64,000 nt of DNA from Lysinibacillus_B sp036662795 (GTDB taxonomy: Bacteria; Bacillota; Bacilli; Bacillales_A; Planococcaceae), in contig NZ_JBAFWZ010000014.1 of assembly GCF_036662795.1 (NCBI RefSeq), forward strand, positions 16,953 through 80,952, in the 5' to 3' direction. The translations under genes and the position numbers were made by a program. Positions 35,503 to 45,231 of the stretch are shown here, piece by piece (positions within the stretch are counted from its first letter, which is position 1; each line of letters begins with the position of its first letter). Under the pieces are notes generated by a model. The model was not told the origin of the DNA. It searched no databases and worked only from the letters and a program-made list of their open reading frames with translations.

Positions 35503-35540
35503 AAAAGCTACACGTAGGAATTATCCCTACGTGTAGCTTT
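35503..35540 (-). terminator. Terminator of leuS
   Basis: AAAGCTACACGTAGG pairs perfectly with CCTACGTGTAGCTTT and is followed on the minus strand by TGTTTTGT, 13 nt past the leuS stop. Confidence 0.88.
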
Positions 35541-35553
35541 CTGTATCATCTAT

Positions 35554-37968
35554 TTATTTCACAACGATATTAACTAATTTTCCTGGAATGGCAATTAGCT
35601 TTACTAATTGTTTGCCTTCCATTTGCTCTTGCACTTTTTCATCAGCTAAGGCCGCTGCTTCTAATTCTTCTTTTGTCGCATCTTTTGCCACTTTTACTTT
35701 TGCACGTACTTTACCGTTTACTTGCACAACTACTTCGATTTCATCATCAACCAGTTTTGATTCATCGTAAGCTGGCCACTCAACATAGGAAATCGTACCT
35801 TCATTTCCTAAAATAGCCCATAGCTCTTCAGCAATATGTGGTGCGATTGGTGCGAGCATTTTTACGAAGCCTTCTACGTACTGAGTTGGAATCACTTCCG
35901 CTTTATAGCAGTCATTAATAAATACCATCATTTGTGAAATGGCTGTATTGAAGCGAATACCCTCGTAATCGTCCGTTACCTTTTTCACTGTTTGGTGATA
36001 TGCTTTTTCTAGCGTTGTATCATTAGATGGCTGTACTTTTGTAGCAAGCTTTCCTTCATCAGTAACAAATAGACGCCAAATACGATCTAGGAATCGACGA
36101 GCTCCATCTAGGCCGTTCGTTGACCAAGCAACAGAAGCCTCAAGTGGCCCCATAAACATTTCATAAAGGCGAAGTGTGTCTGCACCATGAGATTCAATGA
36201 TTTCATCAGGGTTTACAACATTCCCTTTTGATTTCGACATTTTCTCATTACCTTCACCAAGAATCATACCTTGGTTAAATAGCTTTTGGAATGGCTCTTT
36301 TGTATGCACAACGCCAAGATCATACAAAACTTTATGCCAGAATCGAGCGTAAAGTAAGTGAAGAACAGCATGCTCTGCACCACCGATATAAATATCAACT
36401 GGTAACCAACGCTTAAGTAGCTCTGGATCTGCTATAGCACTATCATTCTTTGGATCAATATAGCGTAGGAAGTACCAGCTAGAACCAGCCCATTGTGGCA
36501 TTGTGTTCGTTTCACGACGACCTTTTTTACCTGTAATAGGATCTACTACATTTACCCAGTCATCAATATTGGCAAGTGGTGACTCACCTGTACCAGATGG
36601 ACGAATATTGTCTGTTTTCGGTAATTCTAAAGGTAGCTCATTTACAGGTACTGTAGTCATCGTGCCATCTTCCCAGTGAATTACTGGAATAGGCTCACCC
36701 CAATAACGTTGACGAGAGAATAACCAGTCACGTAGACGATAAGAAATTTTCTTCTCTCCAACACCTTTTTCTTCTAGCCATTCGATTGCCGCTTTAATCC
36801 CATCTTCTTTATTCAAACCATTTAAGAAATCAGAGTTAATATGTGCTCCGTCACCTGTGAATGCCTCGTTCTCGATGTCGCCGCCTTCAAGCACCGGAAT
36901 AATTTCTAAGCCGAATTCTTTTGCGAATTCATAGTCACGCTCATCGTGAGCAGGAACTGCCATAATCGCTCCAGAACCGTATGTTGCTAGCACATAGTCA
37001 GCAATCCAGATTGGCACTTGCTTACCGTTGATTGGGTTTACAGCATAGGCACCTGTGAATACGCCTGTTTTTTCTTTCGCTAAATCTGTACGCTCTAGGT
37101 CAGATTTTAACGCCACTTTTTCTAAATAAGCATCTACAGCTTGCTTTTGCTCTGGAGTCGTAATGTCTGCCACTAATTTGTGCTCTGGTGCTAGTACACA
37201 ATATGTCGCACCAAATAACGTATCTGGACGTGTTGTGAATACTTCAAAGTCTGATTCCTTTCCAGCAACTGTGAATTTCACTTGTGCACCCTCAGAACGA
37301 CCAATCCAGTTACGTTGCATATCTTTAATTGACTCTGGCCAATCAACTTCCTCTAAATCATCAATTAAACGGTCCGCGTATTTTGTAATACGTAACACCC
37401 ACTGCTTCATCGGACGACGCACAACCGGGTGTCCACCGCGCTCTGATTTCCCATCGATTACTTCTTCATTGGCAAGCACTGTTCCTAGTGCTTCACACCA
37501 GTTAACCGCGATTTCATCAACATAGGCTAAATCCATTTCCACTAATTTCGTGAAAATCCATTGCGTCCATTTGTAGTATGAAGGGTCTGTCGTATTGATT
37601 TCACGATCCCAGTCGTAAGAGAAACCAAGCTCTTGAATTTGACGTTTAAATGTTGCAATGTTCTTCGCCGTAAATTCAGCTGGGTCATTCCCTGTATCAA
37701 GTGCATATTGCTCCGCCGGAAGACCAAATGCATCCCACCCCATTGGGTGAAGTACATTATAGCCTTGCATACGCTTGAAGCGTGATAAAATATCCGTCGC
37801 TGTATATCCTTCAGGATGCCCTACGTGAAGTCCTGCCCCTGATGGATACGGGAACATATCTAATGCATAGAACTTTGGTTTTTCCACTTCATTTTCTGTT
37901 TTGAATGTTTTGTTAATATCCCAGTATTGCTGCCATTTTTTCTCGATTTGTTGATGATTAAAACTCAC
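35554..37968 (-). CDS. leuS: Leucyl-tRNA synthetase
   Basis: Class I synthetase, 804 aa, charging tRNA-Leu. The HIGH region is MFPYPSGAGLHVGHPEGY (near residue 45), the KMSKS loop is NEKMSKSKGNVV (near 577), and the CP1 editing domain contains EVFTTRPDTLFGATYC. Start is GTG 37968, with GAGGAGG 8 nt upstream. Regulation is by the T-box leader at 38066-38310. No truncation. Confidence 0.97.
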   Translation of the reverse strand: MSFNHQQIEKKWQQYWDINKTFKTENEVEKPKFYALDMFPYPSGAGLHVGHPEGYTATDILSRFKRMQGYNVLHPMGWDAFGLPAEQYALDTGNDPAEFTAKNIATFKRQIQELGFSYDWDREINTTDPSYYKWTQWIFTKLVEMDLAYVDEIAVNWCEALGTVLANEEVIDGKSERGGHPVVRRPMKQWVLRITKYADRLIDDLEEVDWPESIKDMQRNWIGRSEGAQVKFTVAGKESDFEVFTTRPDTLFGATYCVLAPEHKLVADITTPEQKQAVDAYLEKVALKSDLERTDLAKEKTGVFTGAYAVNPINGKQVPIWIADYVLATYGSGAIMAVPAHDERDYEFAKEFGLEIIPVLEGGDIENEAFTGDGAHINSDFLNGLNKEDGIKAAIEWLEEKGVGEKKISYRLRDWLFSRQRYWGEPIPVIHWEDGTMTTVPVNELPLELPKTDNIRPSGTGESPLANIDDWVNVVDPITGKKGRRETNTMPQWAGSSWYFLRYIDPKNDSAIADPELLKRWLPVDIYIGGAEHAVLHLLYARFWHKVLYDLGVVHTKEPFQKLFNQGMILGEGNEKMSKSKGNVVNPDEIIESHGADTLRLYEMFMGPLEASVAWSTNGLDGARRFLDRIWRLFVTDEGKLATKVQPSNDTTLEKAYHQTVKKVTDDYEGIRFNTAISQMMVFINDCYKAEVIPTQYVEGFVKMLAPIAPHIAEELWAILGNEGTISYVEWPAYDESKLVDDEIEVVVQVNGKVRAKVKVAKDATKEELEAAALADEKVQEQMEGKQLVKLIAIPGKLVNIVVK

Positions 37969-38065
37969 AATCTTTTCCTCCTCTATAAAGGTTTTACATT
38001 CGACTTTTCTAGTATTCGCTTTCTTTACGTAGTTTTAAGCTGAATTGTTGAAATATTTCAAAAAA

Positions 38066-38310
38066 TAAAAAAACTCGCCCCATTCCGTAAAAGAAGGGAC
38101 GAGAGAATTTCGACTCCCGCGGTACCACCCAAATTAGTGACACAGCACTCAGCTCAAATTTCTTAACGCGAAAACACGGCTTGTAGCTAATTTTTTCACT
38201 ACAGCAAACTCCGAGGCGAGTTCAGTTTATCCTCCTACTAGCTCACACCAGCCGCTAGCTCTCTTGAAAGGTTCCAAACTTACTATTCCTCATCATAGTC
38301 GTTCATAATA
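38066..38310 (-). ncRNA. T-box leader controlling leuS
   Basis: On the minus strand the conserved T-box GGTGGTACCGCG (38118-38129) precedes a terminator stem CTCGTCCC / GGGGCGAG plus T run (38065-38103). Stem I contains the AGTA-type bulges and GAACTCGCC, where CTC (38218-38220) is the likely leucine specifier codon. Uncharged tRNA-Leu would stabilise the antiterminator and raise leuS transcription. Confidence 0.93.
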
Positions 38311-38384
38311 TTGCATTAAGTTTAATGGATGAAACAAAAAAGTACAAGTGTTTTCTAGAGTTTCTATAATTACCTACCCATATT

Positions 38385-39014
38385 CTATGACTCTTTTGCG
38401 ATTCGGACACCAATTCCGATTAATAGCAGCGCGGTAATTTTATTAAATGCACTCTGTACTCTAGGCTGCATAAACCATTTACGAATACCATTAATAACTA
38501 AGATTACGATTGCAAGCCAAATAATAGATAGGAGGATAAGAATACCTGCTAATACAATTAATTGCGTATTGGCATTAAAATCCGGTCTGATAAATTGTGG
38601 CATCAAGGTTACATATAACAGCAATGTTTTTGGATTTAATAAATCTGTTGTAATTCCTTGTACCATACAGCTAAAGGATGCATTTTTTATTCGCTCATCC
38701 TTTGTTGTAGCGCCCGACTGTAATGATAAGTTTTGGGGCTTTGCTCGCCAAGATTGAATGCCTAAGTAAACTAAATAAGCAGCTCCTGCATATTTAATAA
38801 ACAGAAATACAAGCATTGATTGAGATATTATTGTAGCAAGACCTAGTACAGCTAGCGTTGTCCAGACAAAAAGTGCAACAACAATGCCTACCATTGTAAA
38901 GAAACCAGCCTTTTTCCCATAGATCATTGTATTTTTTAAAACAAGAAGTGAATCCACTCCGGGCACCATGACAATCATCAATGCCACTGCTGTAAACATT
39001 AGTATCTCCTGCAT
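38385..39014 (-). CDS. LysE family amino-acid/metabolite exporter
   Basis: The 209 aa have six hydrophobic helices. MQEILMFTAVALMIVMVPGVDSLLVLKN is the LysE/RhtB N-terminus with the conserved PGPD-type turn (here PGVD), followed by YLVYLGIQSWR and LNPKTLLLYVTLMPQF. Probably exports an amino acid or analogue. ATG 39014 is set by AAGGAGTAAGG. The PGVD replacement of PGP is mildly unusual. Confidence 0.88.
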   Translation of the reverse strand: MQEILMFTAVALMIVMVPGVDSLLVLKNTMIYGKKAGFFTMVGIVVALFVWTTLAVLGLATIISQSMLVFLFIKYAGAAYLVYLGIQSWRAKPQNLSLQSGATTKDERIKNASFSCMVQGITTDLLNPKTLLLYVTLMPQFIRPDFNANTQLIVLAGILILLSIIWLAIVILVINGIRKWFMQPRVQSAFNKITALLLIGIGVRIAKES

Positions 39015-39096
39015 TTCCTTACTCCTTATGAAAATAATTCTTCTGATTATATCCCAAAGAGAATGAAAATTCAAAAAGAGTTTGAATTTTAGAAAA

Positions 39097-40260
39097 TTAC
39101 GCGCGTTTTAATGGGCGGTCATAAAGTAAACACGGAATAATCGCTACAACTAGTACAACGGTCAACATTAATGCAAGTACGCCCATACCATATATATCAA
39201 CAACAACGCCCCCAAGTAGCGGGCCTATCATCCGCCCTAATGTTGTTGCACTATTTACAATCCCCTGATAGAACCCCTGGCGTCCTTGAGGAGCAAGTTT
39301 ATTCGCTATAGCAGGAATCACAGGTGAAAAGAATACTTCCCCTAGTGTTAGCACAACCATTGCAGCCACAAACATTTTAAAATCCCCCGCAAAATACACG
39401 AGAACAAAGGATGCTGACATTAACAGCAATCCAAGAACGAGCTGATTTTTTAGCTTGTCCTCCCAATATAAAACGAGCGGTCGAATAATCGGCTGTACCG
39501 CTACAATAAGTAATCCATTAATCGTCCACAATACACTATACTGCGACAAACTCATGCCAAGCTCTTGTGTATATGAAGAAATCGTTGCACTCCATTGAGT
39601 ATACGATAACCAGCATAACACCAATGAAATACTTAATATTAAAATCGCGTACATAGGCGTTTTTGCATGTATACCAGCACTTTCAGCAATAACGTTTTTC
39701 GGCGCAATTCCTACCCTATCAAAGCGTTTATAGGTTGCGATCACAATCCCAAAGAAAATCGAATAGGTAGCAAAATTTGTTACAAAAACATACTCAAAAT
39801 TTATATCTGCAATTATCCCTGCAAGGGCAGGCCCAATTGCTACACCGACATTATTTGTTAAGAACATCGTATTAAACGCTCGTCTACCACCTTCCTCCCA
39901 CGTACTACCGATCAATGCGTACATAGAAGGAAAAATAATTCCCGACGTAAAGCCGAGTAAGGTTAAAAATACAATGTATTGAGTAAAGTCATGCCATATA
40001 GTAAGCATGCCTAGTATCGATAGATTTGCTGTAACACCAAAGAGGATTGTTTTATAGCCACCAATTCGATCAAATAAAAATCCGCCTAGTAGATTTCCGA
40101 TAACTCCAGCTAATGAATTTAGCATTAGCACTATCCCAGCAATCGTTAATGTTTTGCCTAAGTGATTATGAATATAAATACTGTTTAATGGCCATAAAAA
40201 AGAGCTGCCAACTGTATTAAAAAACATTCCAACAATTAAAAACCATACACGTTTTGGCAC
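39097..40260 (-). CDS. MFS transporter (YttB-like multidrug type)
   Basis: The 387 aa have 12 helices. Motif A GGFLFDRIGGYKTILFG follows helix 2; NNVGVAIGPALAGIIAD is in helix 5 (antiporter-like motif C), marking a drug:H+ antiporter-type member. Start GTG 40260 with GGAGG upstream. It precedes lysE by 82 nt on the same strand. B. subtilis YttB is a plausible orthologue by memory. Confidence 0.83.
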   Translation of the reverse strand: MPKRVWFLIVGMFFNTVGSSFLWPLNSIYIHNHLGKTLTIAGIVLMLNSLAGVIGNLLGGFLFDRIGGYKTILFGVTANLSILGMLTIWHDFTQYIVFLTLLGFTSGIIFPSMYALIGSTWEEGGRRAFNTMFLTNNVGVAIGPALAGIIADINFEYVFVTNFATYSIFFGIVIATYKRFDRVGIAPKNVIAESAGIHAKTPMYAILILSISLVLCWLSYTQWSATISSYTQELGMSLSQYSVLWTINGLLIVAVQPIIRPLVLYWEDKLKNQLVLGLLLMSASFVLVYFAGDFKMFVAAMVVLTLGEVFFSPVIPAIANKLAPQGRQGFYQGIVNSATTLGRMIGPLLGGVVVDIYGMGVLALMLTVVLVVAIIPCLLYDRPLKRA

Positions 40261-40440
40261 AATGTATCCTCCATTTACTTCGTTTCACAAAATATCAGTC
40301 TATGTTCTTTTCTATAAATATTCAAGAAGAAAGTTATACTATATATATTAAGATTAAAATTCAAGAATTATTACACAATTAATAGCCCATGACTCTTTTT
40401 GTGCTACGTGTTAGAATTAACCGTTAGAGGAGTGACATAG

Positions 40441-41397
40441 ATGATAGAAACAAAGTTCCCCTTCCCGTCTGATGGGAAGCGTTATTATACATGGAATCGA
40501 TATTTACGTAATGAATTCGGCAAAAAAGTCTATAAAGTAGCGTTAGATGCTGGCTTTGATTGCCCGAATCGTGATGGTACAGTTGCATTTGGTGGCTGTA
40601 CATTTTGTTCAGCAGCAGGATCTGGCGATTTTGCAGGCAGCAAGGTTGACCCAATTCCTGTACAGTTTGAAAAAATTAAAGCTAAAATGGAGAGCAAATG
40701 GAAGGACGGCCTTACTATGGCTTACTTCCAAGCATATACGAATACGCATGCACCTCTTGAAGTGTTAAAAGAAAAATTCGAGGCAGCACTCTCTTGTGAG
40801 GGTGTAATGGGATTAAGTATCGCTACACGCCCTGACTGCTTACCAGATGACGTTGTAGAATACTTAGCAGAGTTAAACGAGCGCACGTATCTTTGGGTAG
40901 AGCTTGGTCTACAAACGGTACACGAAAAAACAGCAAGCTTAATTAACCGCGCGCATGATTATCAAACCTATGTAGAAGGTGTTGAAAAATTACGGAAGCA
41001 CAATATTCGTATCGTAACACATATTATTAACGGTCTACCCCTAGAAGACTACGAGATGATGATGGAAACAGCTCGCGAGGTAGCAAAGCTCGATGTTCAA
41101 GGTATAAAGATTCACCTGCTACATTTACTAAAAGGTACACCTCTCGTAAAACAGTACGAAAAAGGGATGCTACAATTTATGGACAAAGATGCTTACATTA
41201 ACTTAGTCGCTGATCAGCTTGAACTACTTCCACCCGAAATGATTGTTCACCGAATTACAGGTGATGGACCAATCGATTTGATGATTGGACCAATGTGGAG
41301 CGTCAATAAGTGGGAAGTATTAAATGGCATTGATGCAGAGCTTGAACGTCGCGGCTCTTGGCAAGGAAAATTCTACAAGGCGGACGAGAAGAAATGA
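40441..41397 (+). CDS. ytqA: YtqA, radical SAM protein (TIGR01212 type)
   Basis: The 318 aa start with a conserved WNRYLRNEFGKKVYKVALDAG; iron-sulfur cysteines lie in FDCPNRDGTVAFGGCTFC (C-x12-C-x2-C-type spacing), then YFQAYTNTHAPLEVLKEKF, and LGLQTVHEKTASLINRAHDY. This is the YtqA/YhcC family. Substrate unknown, possibly tRNA-related. It overlaps ytqB at ATGA. GAGGAGTGA precedes ATG. Confidence 0.92.
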   Translation: MIETKFPFPSDGKRYYTWNRYLRNEFGKKVYKVALDAGFDCPNRDGTVAFGGCTFCSAAGSGDFAGSKVDPIPVQFEKIKAKMESKWKDGLTMAYFQAYTNTHAPLEVLKEKFEAALSCEGVMGLSIATRPDCLPDDVVEYLAELNERTYLWVELGLQTVHEKTASLINRAHDYQTYVEGVEKLRKHNIRIVTHIINGLPLEDYEMMMETAREVAKLDVQGIKIHLLHLLKGTPLVKQYEKGMLQFMDKDAYINLVADQLELLPPEMIVHRITGDGPIDLMIGPMWSVNKWEVLNGIDAELERRGSWQGKFYKADEKK

Positions 41398-41975
41398 AGC
41401 TAGAGCGAGTACTACAATATGCACAAACGCTATTAAAAGCTTCGATCCAAGAAGGGGATATCGCTGTAGATGCCACTGCTGGAAATGGACATGATACACT
41501 ATTTTTAGCGAATCTCGTTGGCGATAGTGGCTATGTATACGCCTTTGATGTACAAAAACAGGCAGTGGACGCAACATTAAACCGTTTACTAGACAATGCT
41601 TTAGAGCACCGTGCACTTGTCTTAAAGGATGGGCATGAAAACGTTGCGAAATATGTGACGAAGCCTGTTGGGGCTGCTATATTTAACCTTGGCTATTTAC
41701 CCGGAAGTGACCATAGCGTCATTACAAAACCAAACACAACGACCCAAGCCATTGAAAGCCTCTTAACACTATTAAAGATTGGCGGAATGATTATTCTCGT
41801 AATTTATCATGGACATGAGGGTGGTAAGGAGGAACGGGATGAAGTGATTCAATTCGTTAGTAATTTACCTCAAAAATATATTCATGTGCTACGATATGAA
41901 TTTTTAAATCAAAAAAATGACCCGCCATTTATCATTGCTTTAGAAAAAGTGAAAGAGCTACCTGTCTCGGAATAA
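41394..41975 (+). CDS. ytqB: YtqB, class I SAM-dependent methyltransferase
   Basis: The 193 aa start MKLERVLQYAQTLLK. SAM motif I is AVDATAGNGHDTLFLA, motif II YVYAFDVQKQAVD, and motif IV FNLGYLPGSDH (NLGYLPG replaces NPPY). B. subtilis YtqB is the same family (rRNA methylase-like, MnmM-type tRNA modification has been described for it). Translation is coupled to ytqA through the ATGA overlap. Confidence 0.9.
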   Translation: MKLERVLQYAQTLLKASIQEGDIAVDATAGNGHDTLFLANLVGDSGYVYAFDVQKQAVDATLNRLLDNALEHRALVLKDGHENVAKYVTKPVGAAIFNLGYLPGSDHSVITKPNTTTQAIESLLTLLKIGGMIILVIYHGHEGGKEERDEVIQFVSNLPQKYIHVLRYEFLNQKNDPPFIIALEKVKELPVSE

Positions 41976-41998
41976 TCCGAAACAAGTAGCCCTTTTTT
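41957..41998 (+). terminator. Terminator of ytqAB
   Basis: GCTACCTGTCTCGGA pairs with TCCGAAACAAGTAGC (G-U pairs), then CCTTTTTT. It overlaps the last codons of ytqB and the end of the convergent symporter gene. Confidence 0.8.
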
Positions 41999-43553
41999 AT
42001 TCACCGCGTTCTTTATTGCGTTTCTCCCAGAAACCTGCGTTTTTAATGCCTAATTTAATAGGATCGAATTGAGGATCCTTGCCCTCTCTTTTCTGCTTCT
42101 CGTAGTCTTTTAATGCAATCAGTGCTGGCTTCATAATGATGAGGATTGCAATTACGTTAATCCATACCATTAAGCCTAAGCCTACATCCCCCATCGCCCA
42201 AGCAAGATCGGATGTACGTACAGTACCATAGAAGGCTGCTGCGATAATTGCAATTTTGGCAATCCAAATACCTACCTTCTCAGCACCTCCAGAGAATAAA
42301 TAAGCAACGTTCGTTTCAGCAATATAGTAATACGCCATAATTGTTGTAAAAGCAAAGAAGAACAGTGCAATCGCTACAAATGGTGCACCAAAGCCTGGTA
42401 ATGCTTTATCTACAGCATATTGAGTATAGGCTGCTCCTTCTTTAATCGTTTGTGCATAAGAAATTTGCTCTTCACCTGAATACTCATCTGTACCAAATTC
42501 ACCTGTGAATAGTGTTGGATATATTTCGTACGGCTCACCGTCTACTTCATGCGCTTCGCCGTTTACCATAACAGGAACTTGATCTGCACTTTCATCGTGA
42601 ACATTGTACATTCCTGTAAATAAAATCATAAATGCAGTAGCCGAACAAATTAAAAGTGTATCAATATAAACCGAAGCTGCCTGTACTAGCCCTTGCTTAG
42701 CAGGATGCGATACTTCCGCTGCTGCTGCTGGATGAGGTCCTGTACCTTGACCAGCCTCATTGGAGTAAATCCCACGTTTTACGCCCCATGCTATTGCAGA
42801 ACCAATAATCCCGCCGAACACTTCTTGCGCCCCAAAGGCACTAGAGAAAATTAAAGAGATTACACCAGGTACTTCACTAATATTCATAATAATAATAATA
42901 AGTGCCATTAAAATATATGCTAAAGCCATAAACGGAACAATTACCTGTGCTGCATTTGCAATAGATTTAACCCCACCGATAATAATAACACCTAGTAAAA
43001 TAGCAATAGTAAGGCCAATAACCCAATTATCAATTCCGAATGCATTATTCATTGCTCCTGCAATTGCATTCGATTGTACACCTGGCATTAAGATTAACAT
43101 AGCAAGTAGAGCCGCTATAGCAAAAATAACTGCAAACCATTTTTGCCCCATACCTTTTTCGATATAGAACGCAGGGCCACCACGATACTCTGTTTCTTTT
43201 TCTTCTTTATAGATTTGTGCTAATGTTGATTCTACATAAGCAGTTGCTGCTCCGATAAAGGCAATCATCCACATCCAGAAAACAGCACCGGGACCACCCA
43301 TTGCAATAGCCGTTGCCGTCCCTGCAATATTACCAGTTCCTACACGACCAGATAATGCAATTGAAAGTGCTTGGAACGAGGAAATCCCTTTTTCAGATTT
43401 TTCACCTTTAAACATATACTTAAACATGTCTTTAATATGGCGCACCTGCAAGAATCTAGTAATGATTGAGAAGAATAGACCTACTAGTAATATACCGTAA
43501 ATAAACCATGGACCCCATAAAATATCATTCAATAATTTTACTAAATCTTCCAT
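41997..43553 (-). CDS. alsT: Sodium:alanine (AGCS) symporter, AlsT-like
   Basis: The 518 aa have about 10-11 helices. IALSGRVGTGNIAGTATAIA is the AGCS signature; GGPGAVFWMWMIAFIGAATAYVEST and SNEAGQGTGPHPAAAAEVSHP follow. Imports alanine, glycine or glutamine with Na+. There is a long hydrophilic insert near residues 320-360. The alsT symbol is by family resemblance and could be another paralogue. GGGGTGG precedes ATG. Confidence 0.88.
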   Translation of the reverse strand: MEDLVKLLNDILWGPWFIYGILLVGLFFSIITRFLQVRHIKDMFKYMFKGEKSEKGISSFQALSIALSGRVGTGNIAGTATAIAMGGPGAVFWMWMIAFIGAATAYVESTLAQIYKEEKETEYRGGPAFYIEKGMGQKWFAVIFAIAALLAMLILMPGVQSNAIAGAMNNAFGIDNWVIGLTIAILLGVIIIGGVKSIANAAQVIVPFMALAYILMALIIIIMNISEVPGVISLIFSSAFGAQEVFGGIIGSAIAWGVKRGIYSNEAGQGTGPHPAAAAEVSHPAKQGLVQAASVYIDTLLICSATAFMILFTGMYNVHDESADQVPVMVNGEAHEVDGEPYEIYPTLFTGEFGTDEYSGEEQISYAQTIKEGAAYTQYAVDKALPGFGAPFVAIALFFFAFTTIMAYYYIAETNVAYLFSGGAEKVGIWIAKIAIIAAAFYGTVRTSDLAWAMGDVGLGLMVWINVIAILIIMKPALIALKDYEKQKREGKDPQFDPIKLGIKNAGFWEKRNKERGE

Positions 43554-43690
43554 ACATCCACCCCTTTTTAATGTATTTATTTATTTTATTAATATGAAAT
43601 CCACTATATTACAATTTTAAAAGGTGTTCAACTAATATTTCAAAAATTCTAATTATTATTAACATATTTTCTGATAATATAAGTTTAAAG

Positions 43691-43726
43691 AACAAAAAAC
43701 CTAATGAAAGTGAGCTCTCATTAGGT
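43691..43726 (-). terminator. Terminator of the alpha/beta hydrolase gene
   Basis: ACCTAATGA (43699) pairs with TCATTAGGT (43718) around AAGTGAGCTC, followed on the minus strand by TTTTTTGTTC, just after the stop. Confidence 0.85.
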
Positions 43727-43734
43727 AATTTCTA

Positions 43735-44538
43735 TTAGTCTATTATATATCCAAGTGATCGTAGTACATTACTCATAAAATCATTCGTTAGCATAAAAAT
43801 CTCTTCACGTTCAATTTCGAAATAGAGGCTATGTAAACAATCCGACCATTCACGGTACTGGAAATTTTTGAAGTTTTGCTGTAGCAGCCACTGTCTTGCA
43901 ACTGTAATATCTGTTAATTTATCTCGCCCACCTGTCATAACTAGGGTTGGGACTTCAGCTAGCTTTACTTCAGGGTCCTTCCACATCTTCATTAGTAGAC
44001 CGAGCTCCCGATACCACTTCACCGTAACAACGGTTTTAAATGGAAGCTCCCCCTTCATCTCGCCATAAACTTCAAAATTACGTGATAAATCATTTAATGT
44101 AAGATCATGATTTAATTTAACACTCGATGTTAACGCACTTAAGCTTGTTAAAGCGTTCGACAGTTTTCCCGGTTGCATTTTCAATTGCAGCCATGGCGAT
44201 GTAAGGATCAGACCTGCACATTCAAATTTATTTCGATGAATCACTCGCATTGCTATAGTTGCACCAAGCCCATTTCCTAAAACGAAAACAGGTAAGTTAT
44301 AAGTAAACGCAATACCTATTAATTGCTTTCCGTATGAATAATAGCGCTCAAAATCTTCATCATGGCATCGATTATGTTTTCCTTCGTCTCCATGCCCTGG
44401 CAAATCACCCATTACAACGTGAAACCCTGCACTACGCAATTTTTCAATTAACCATGCATACCAGCGATGATGCTCATATGCACTATGAAAAATTGCAACT
44501 ACTGCTTTCGGTTGCCCTTCAGCCTCCCATTTCCACAT
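43735..44538 (-). CDS. YtpA-like alpha/beta hydrolase lacking the catalytic serine
   Basis: The 267 aa follow the YtpA/monoacylglycerol lipase layout: MWKWEAEGQPKAVVAIFHSA, then FHVVMGDLPGHGDE. The nucleophile elbow reads VFVLGNGLGATIA with Gly90 (codon at 44269-44271) where family members have Ser in GHSMG. The oxyanion-hole HG is HS. The Asp (TGGRDKLTD) and His (DCLHSLYFE) are still present. Hydrolysis by the usual mechanism should be lost, so it may bind ligand or another protein, or the site may have drifted. AGGAGG precedes ATG. Divergent from ytoA. Confidence 0.8.
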   Translation of the reverse strand: MWKWEAEGQPKAVVAIFHSAYEHHRWYAWLIEKLRSAGFHVVMGDLPGHGDEGKHNRCHDEDFERYYSYGKQLIGIAFTYNLPVFVLGNGLGATIAMRVIHRNKFECAGLILTSPWLQLKMQPGKLSNALTSLSALTSSVKLNHDLTLNDLSRNFEVYGEMKGELPFKTVVTVKWYRELGLLMKMWKDPEVKLAEVPTLVMTGGRDKLTDITVARQWLLQQNFKNFQYREWSDCLHSLYFEIEREEIFMLTNDFMSNVLRSLGYIID

Positions 44539-44669
44539 TGCTCTTCCTCCTAAATCTTTCGATAACCTTAGTATAATCTATAATGACACTCGTTTAAAAT
44601 GTTGTATATATCAATTAATATTTCTGATACGATAATAATATATATTAACTTGAAATGAGGAGATTGACG

Positions 44670-45188
44670 ATGATTTACCCTTATAAAGATAAAAATCCTA
44701 ACATAGACCCATCCGCTTTTATTGCCGACTATGTAACTATTACTGGTGATGTTACAATCGGCTCAGATACAACGATTTGGTTTAACACTGTCATTCGTGG
44801 GGACGTTGCACCTACTATAATAGGAAATCGTGTAAGTATACAGGATTTAAGTTGCTTACATCAAAGCCCAAACAATCCGTTAATTATTGAAGATGAGGTA
44901 ACAGTTGGGCATCAAGTAACCCTACATAGCTGCGTCATTCGCAAACGTGCATTAATTGGCATGGGGTCAATTATTCTAGATGGAGCCGAAATTGGAGAAG
45001 GCGCCTTTATCGGAGCCGGTAGCTTAGTACCTCCAGGTAAAAAAATCCCACCTAATTCACTTGCGATGGGGCGTCCTGCAAAGGTTGTTCGAGAAATTAC
45101 TCCTGAAGACCGCGAAGATATGGATCGTATAGTACGAGAATACGTAGAAAAAGGGCAATATTATAAATCCCTGCAAGATAATAAGTAA
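44670..45188 (+). CDS. ytoA: YtoA, gamma-carbonic anhydrase-like hexapeptide protein
   Basis: The 172 aa fold as a left-handed beta helix of hexapeptide repeats: SAFIADYVTITGDVTIGSDT, VIRGDVAP and VGHQVTLHSCVI with the metal His residues (LHQS, GHQ, LHS), then LIGMGSIILDGAEIGEGAFI. ATG 44670 has GAGGAG 7 nt before it; ATG 44655 would place that site inside the gene. A zinc-binding carbonic anhydrase role is a family inference. Confidence 0.9.
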   Translation: MIYPYKDKNPNIDPSAFIADYVTITGDVTIGSDTTIWFNTVIRGDVAPTIIGNRVSIQDLSCLHQSPNNPLIIEDEVTVGHQVTLHSCVIRKRALIGMGSIILDGAEIGEGAFIGAGSLVPPGKKIPPNSLAMGRPAKVVREITPEDREDMDRIVREYVEKGQYYKSLQDNK

Positions 45189-45198
45189 ACTATGGAAC

Positions 45199-45231
45199 AA
45201 AAACTGCCGCTCCATGATCTGAGCAGCAGTT
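45199..45231. terminator. First copy of the duplicated ytoA/metK terminator stem
   Basis: AACTGC-C-GCTC pairs with GAGC-A-GCAGTT (one mismatch) after ytoA. It differs at only one base from 45911-45942, but no T tract follows (TTCAGAGTG), so termination of ytoA may be weak. Confidence 0.6.
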
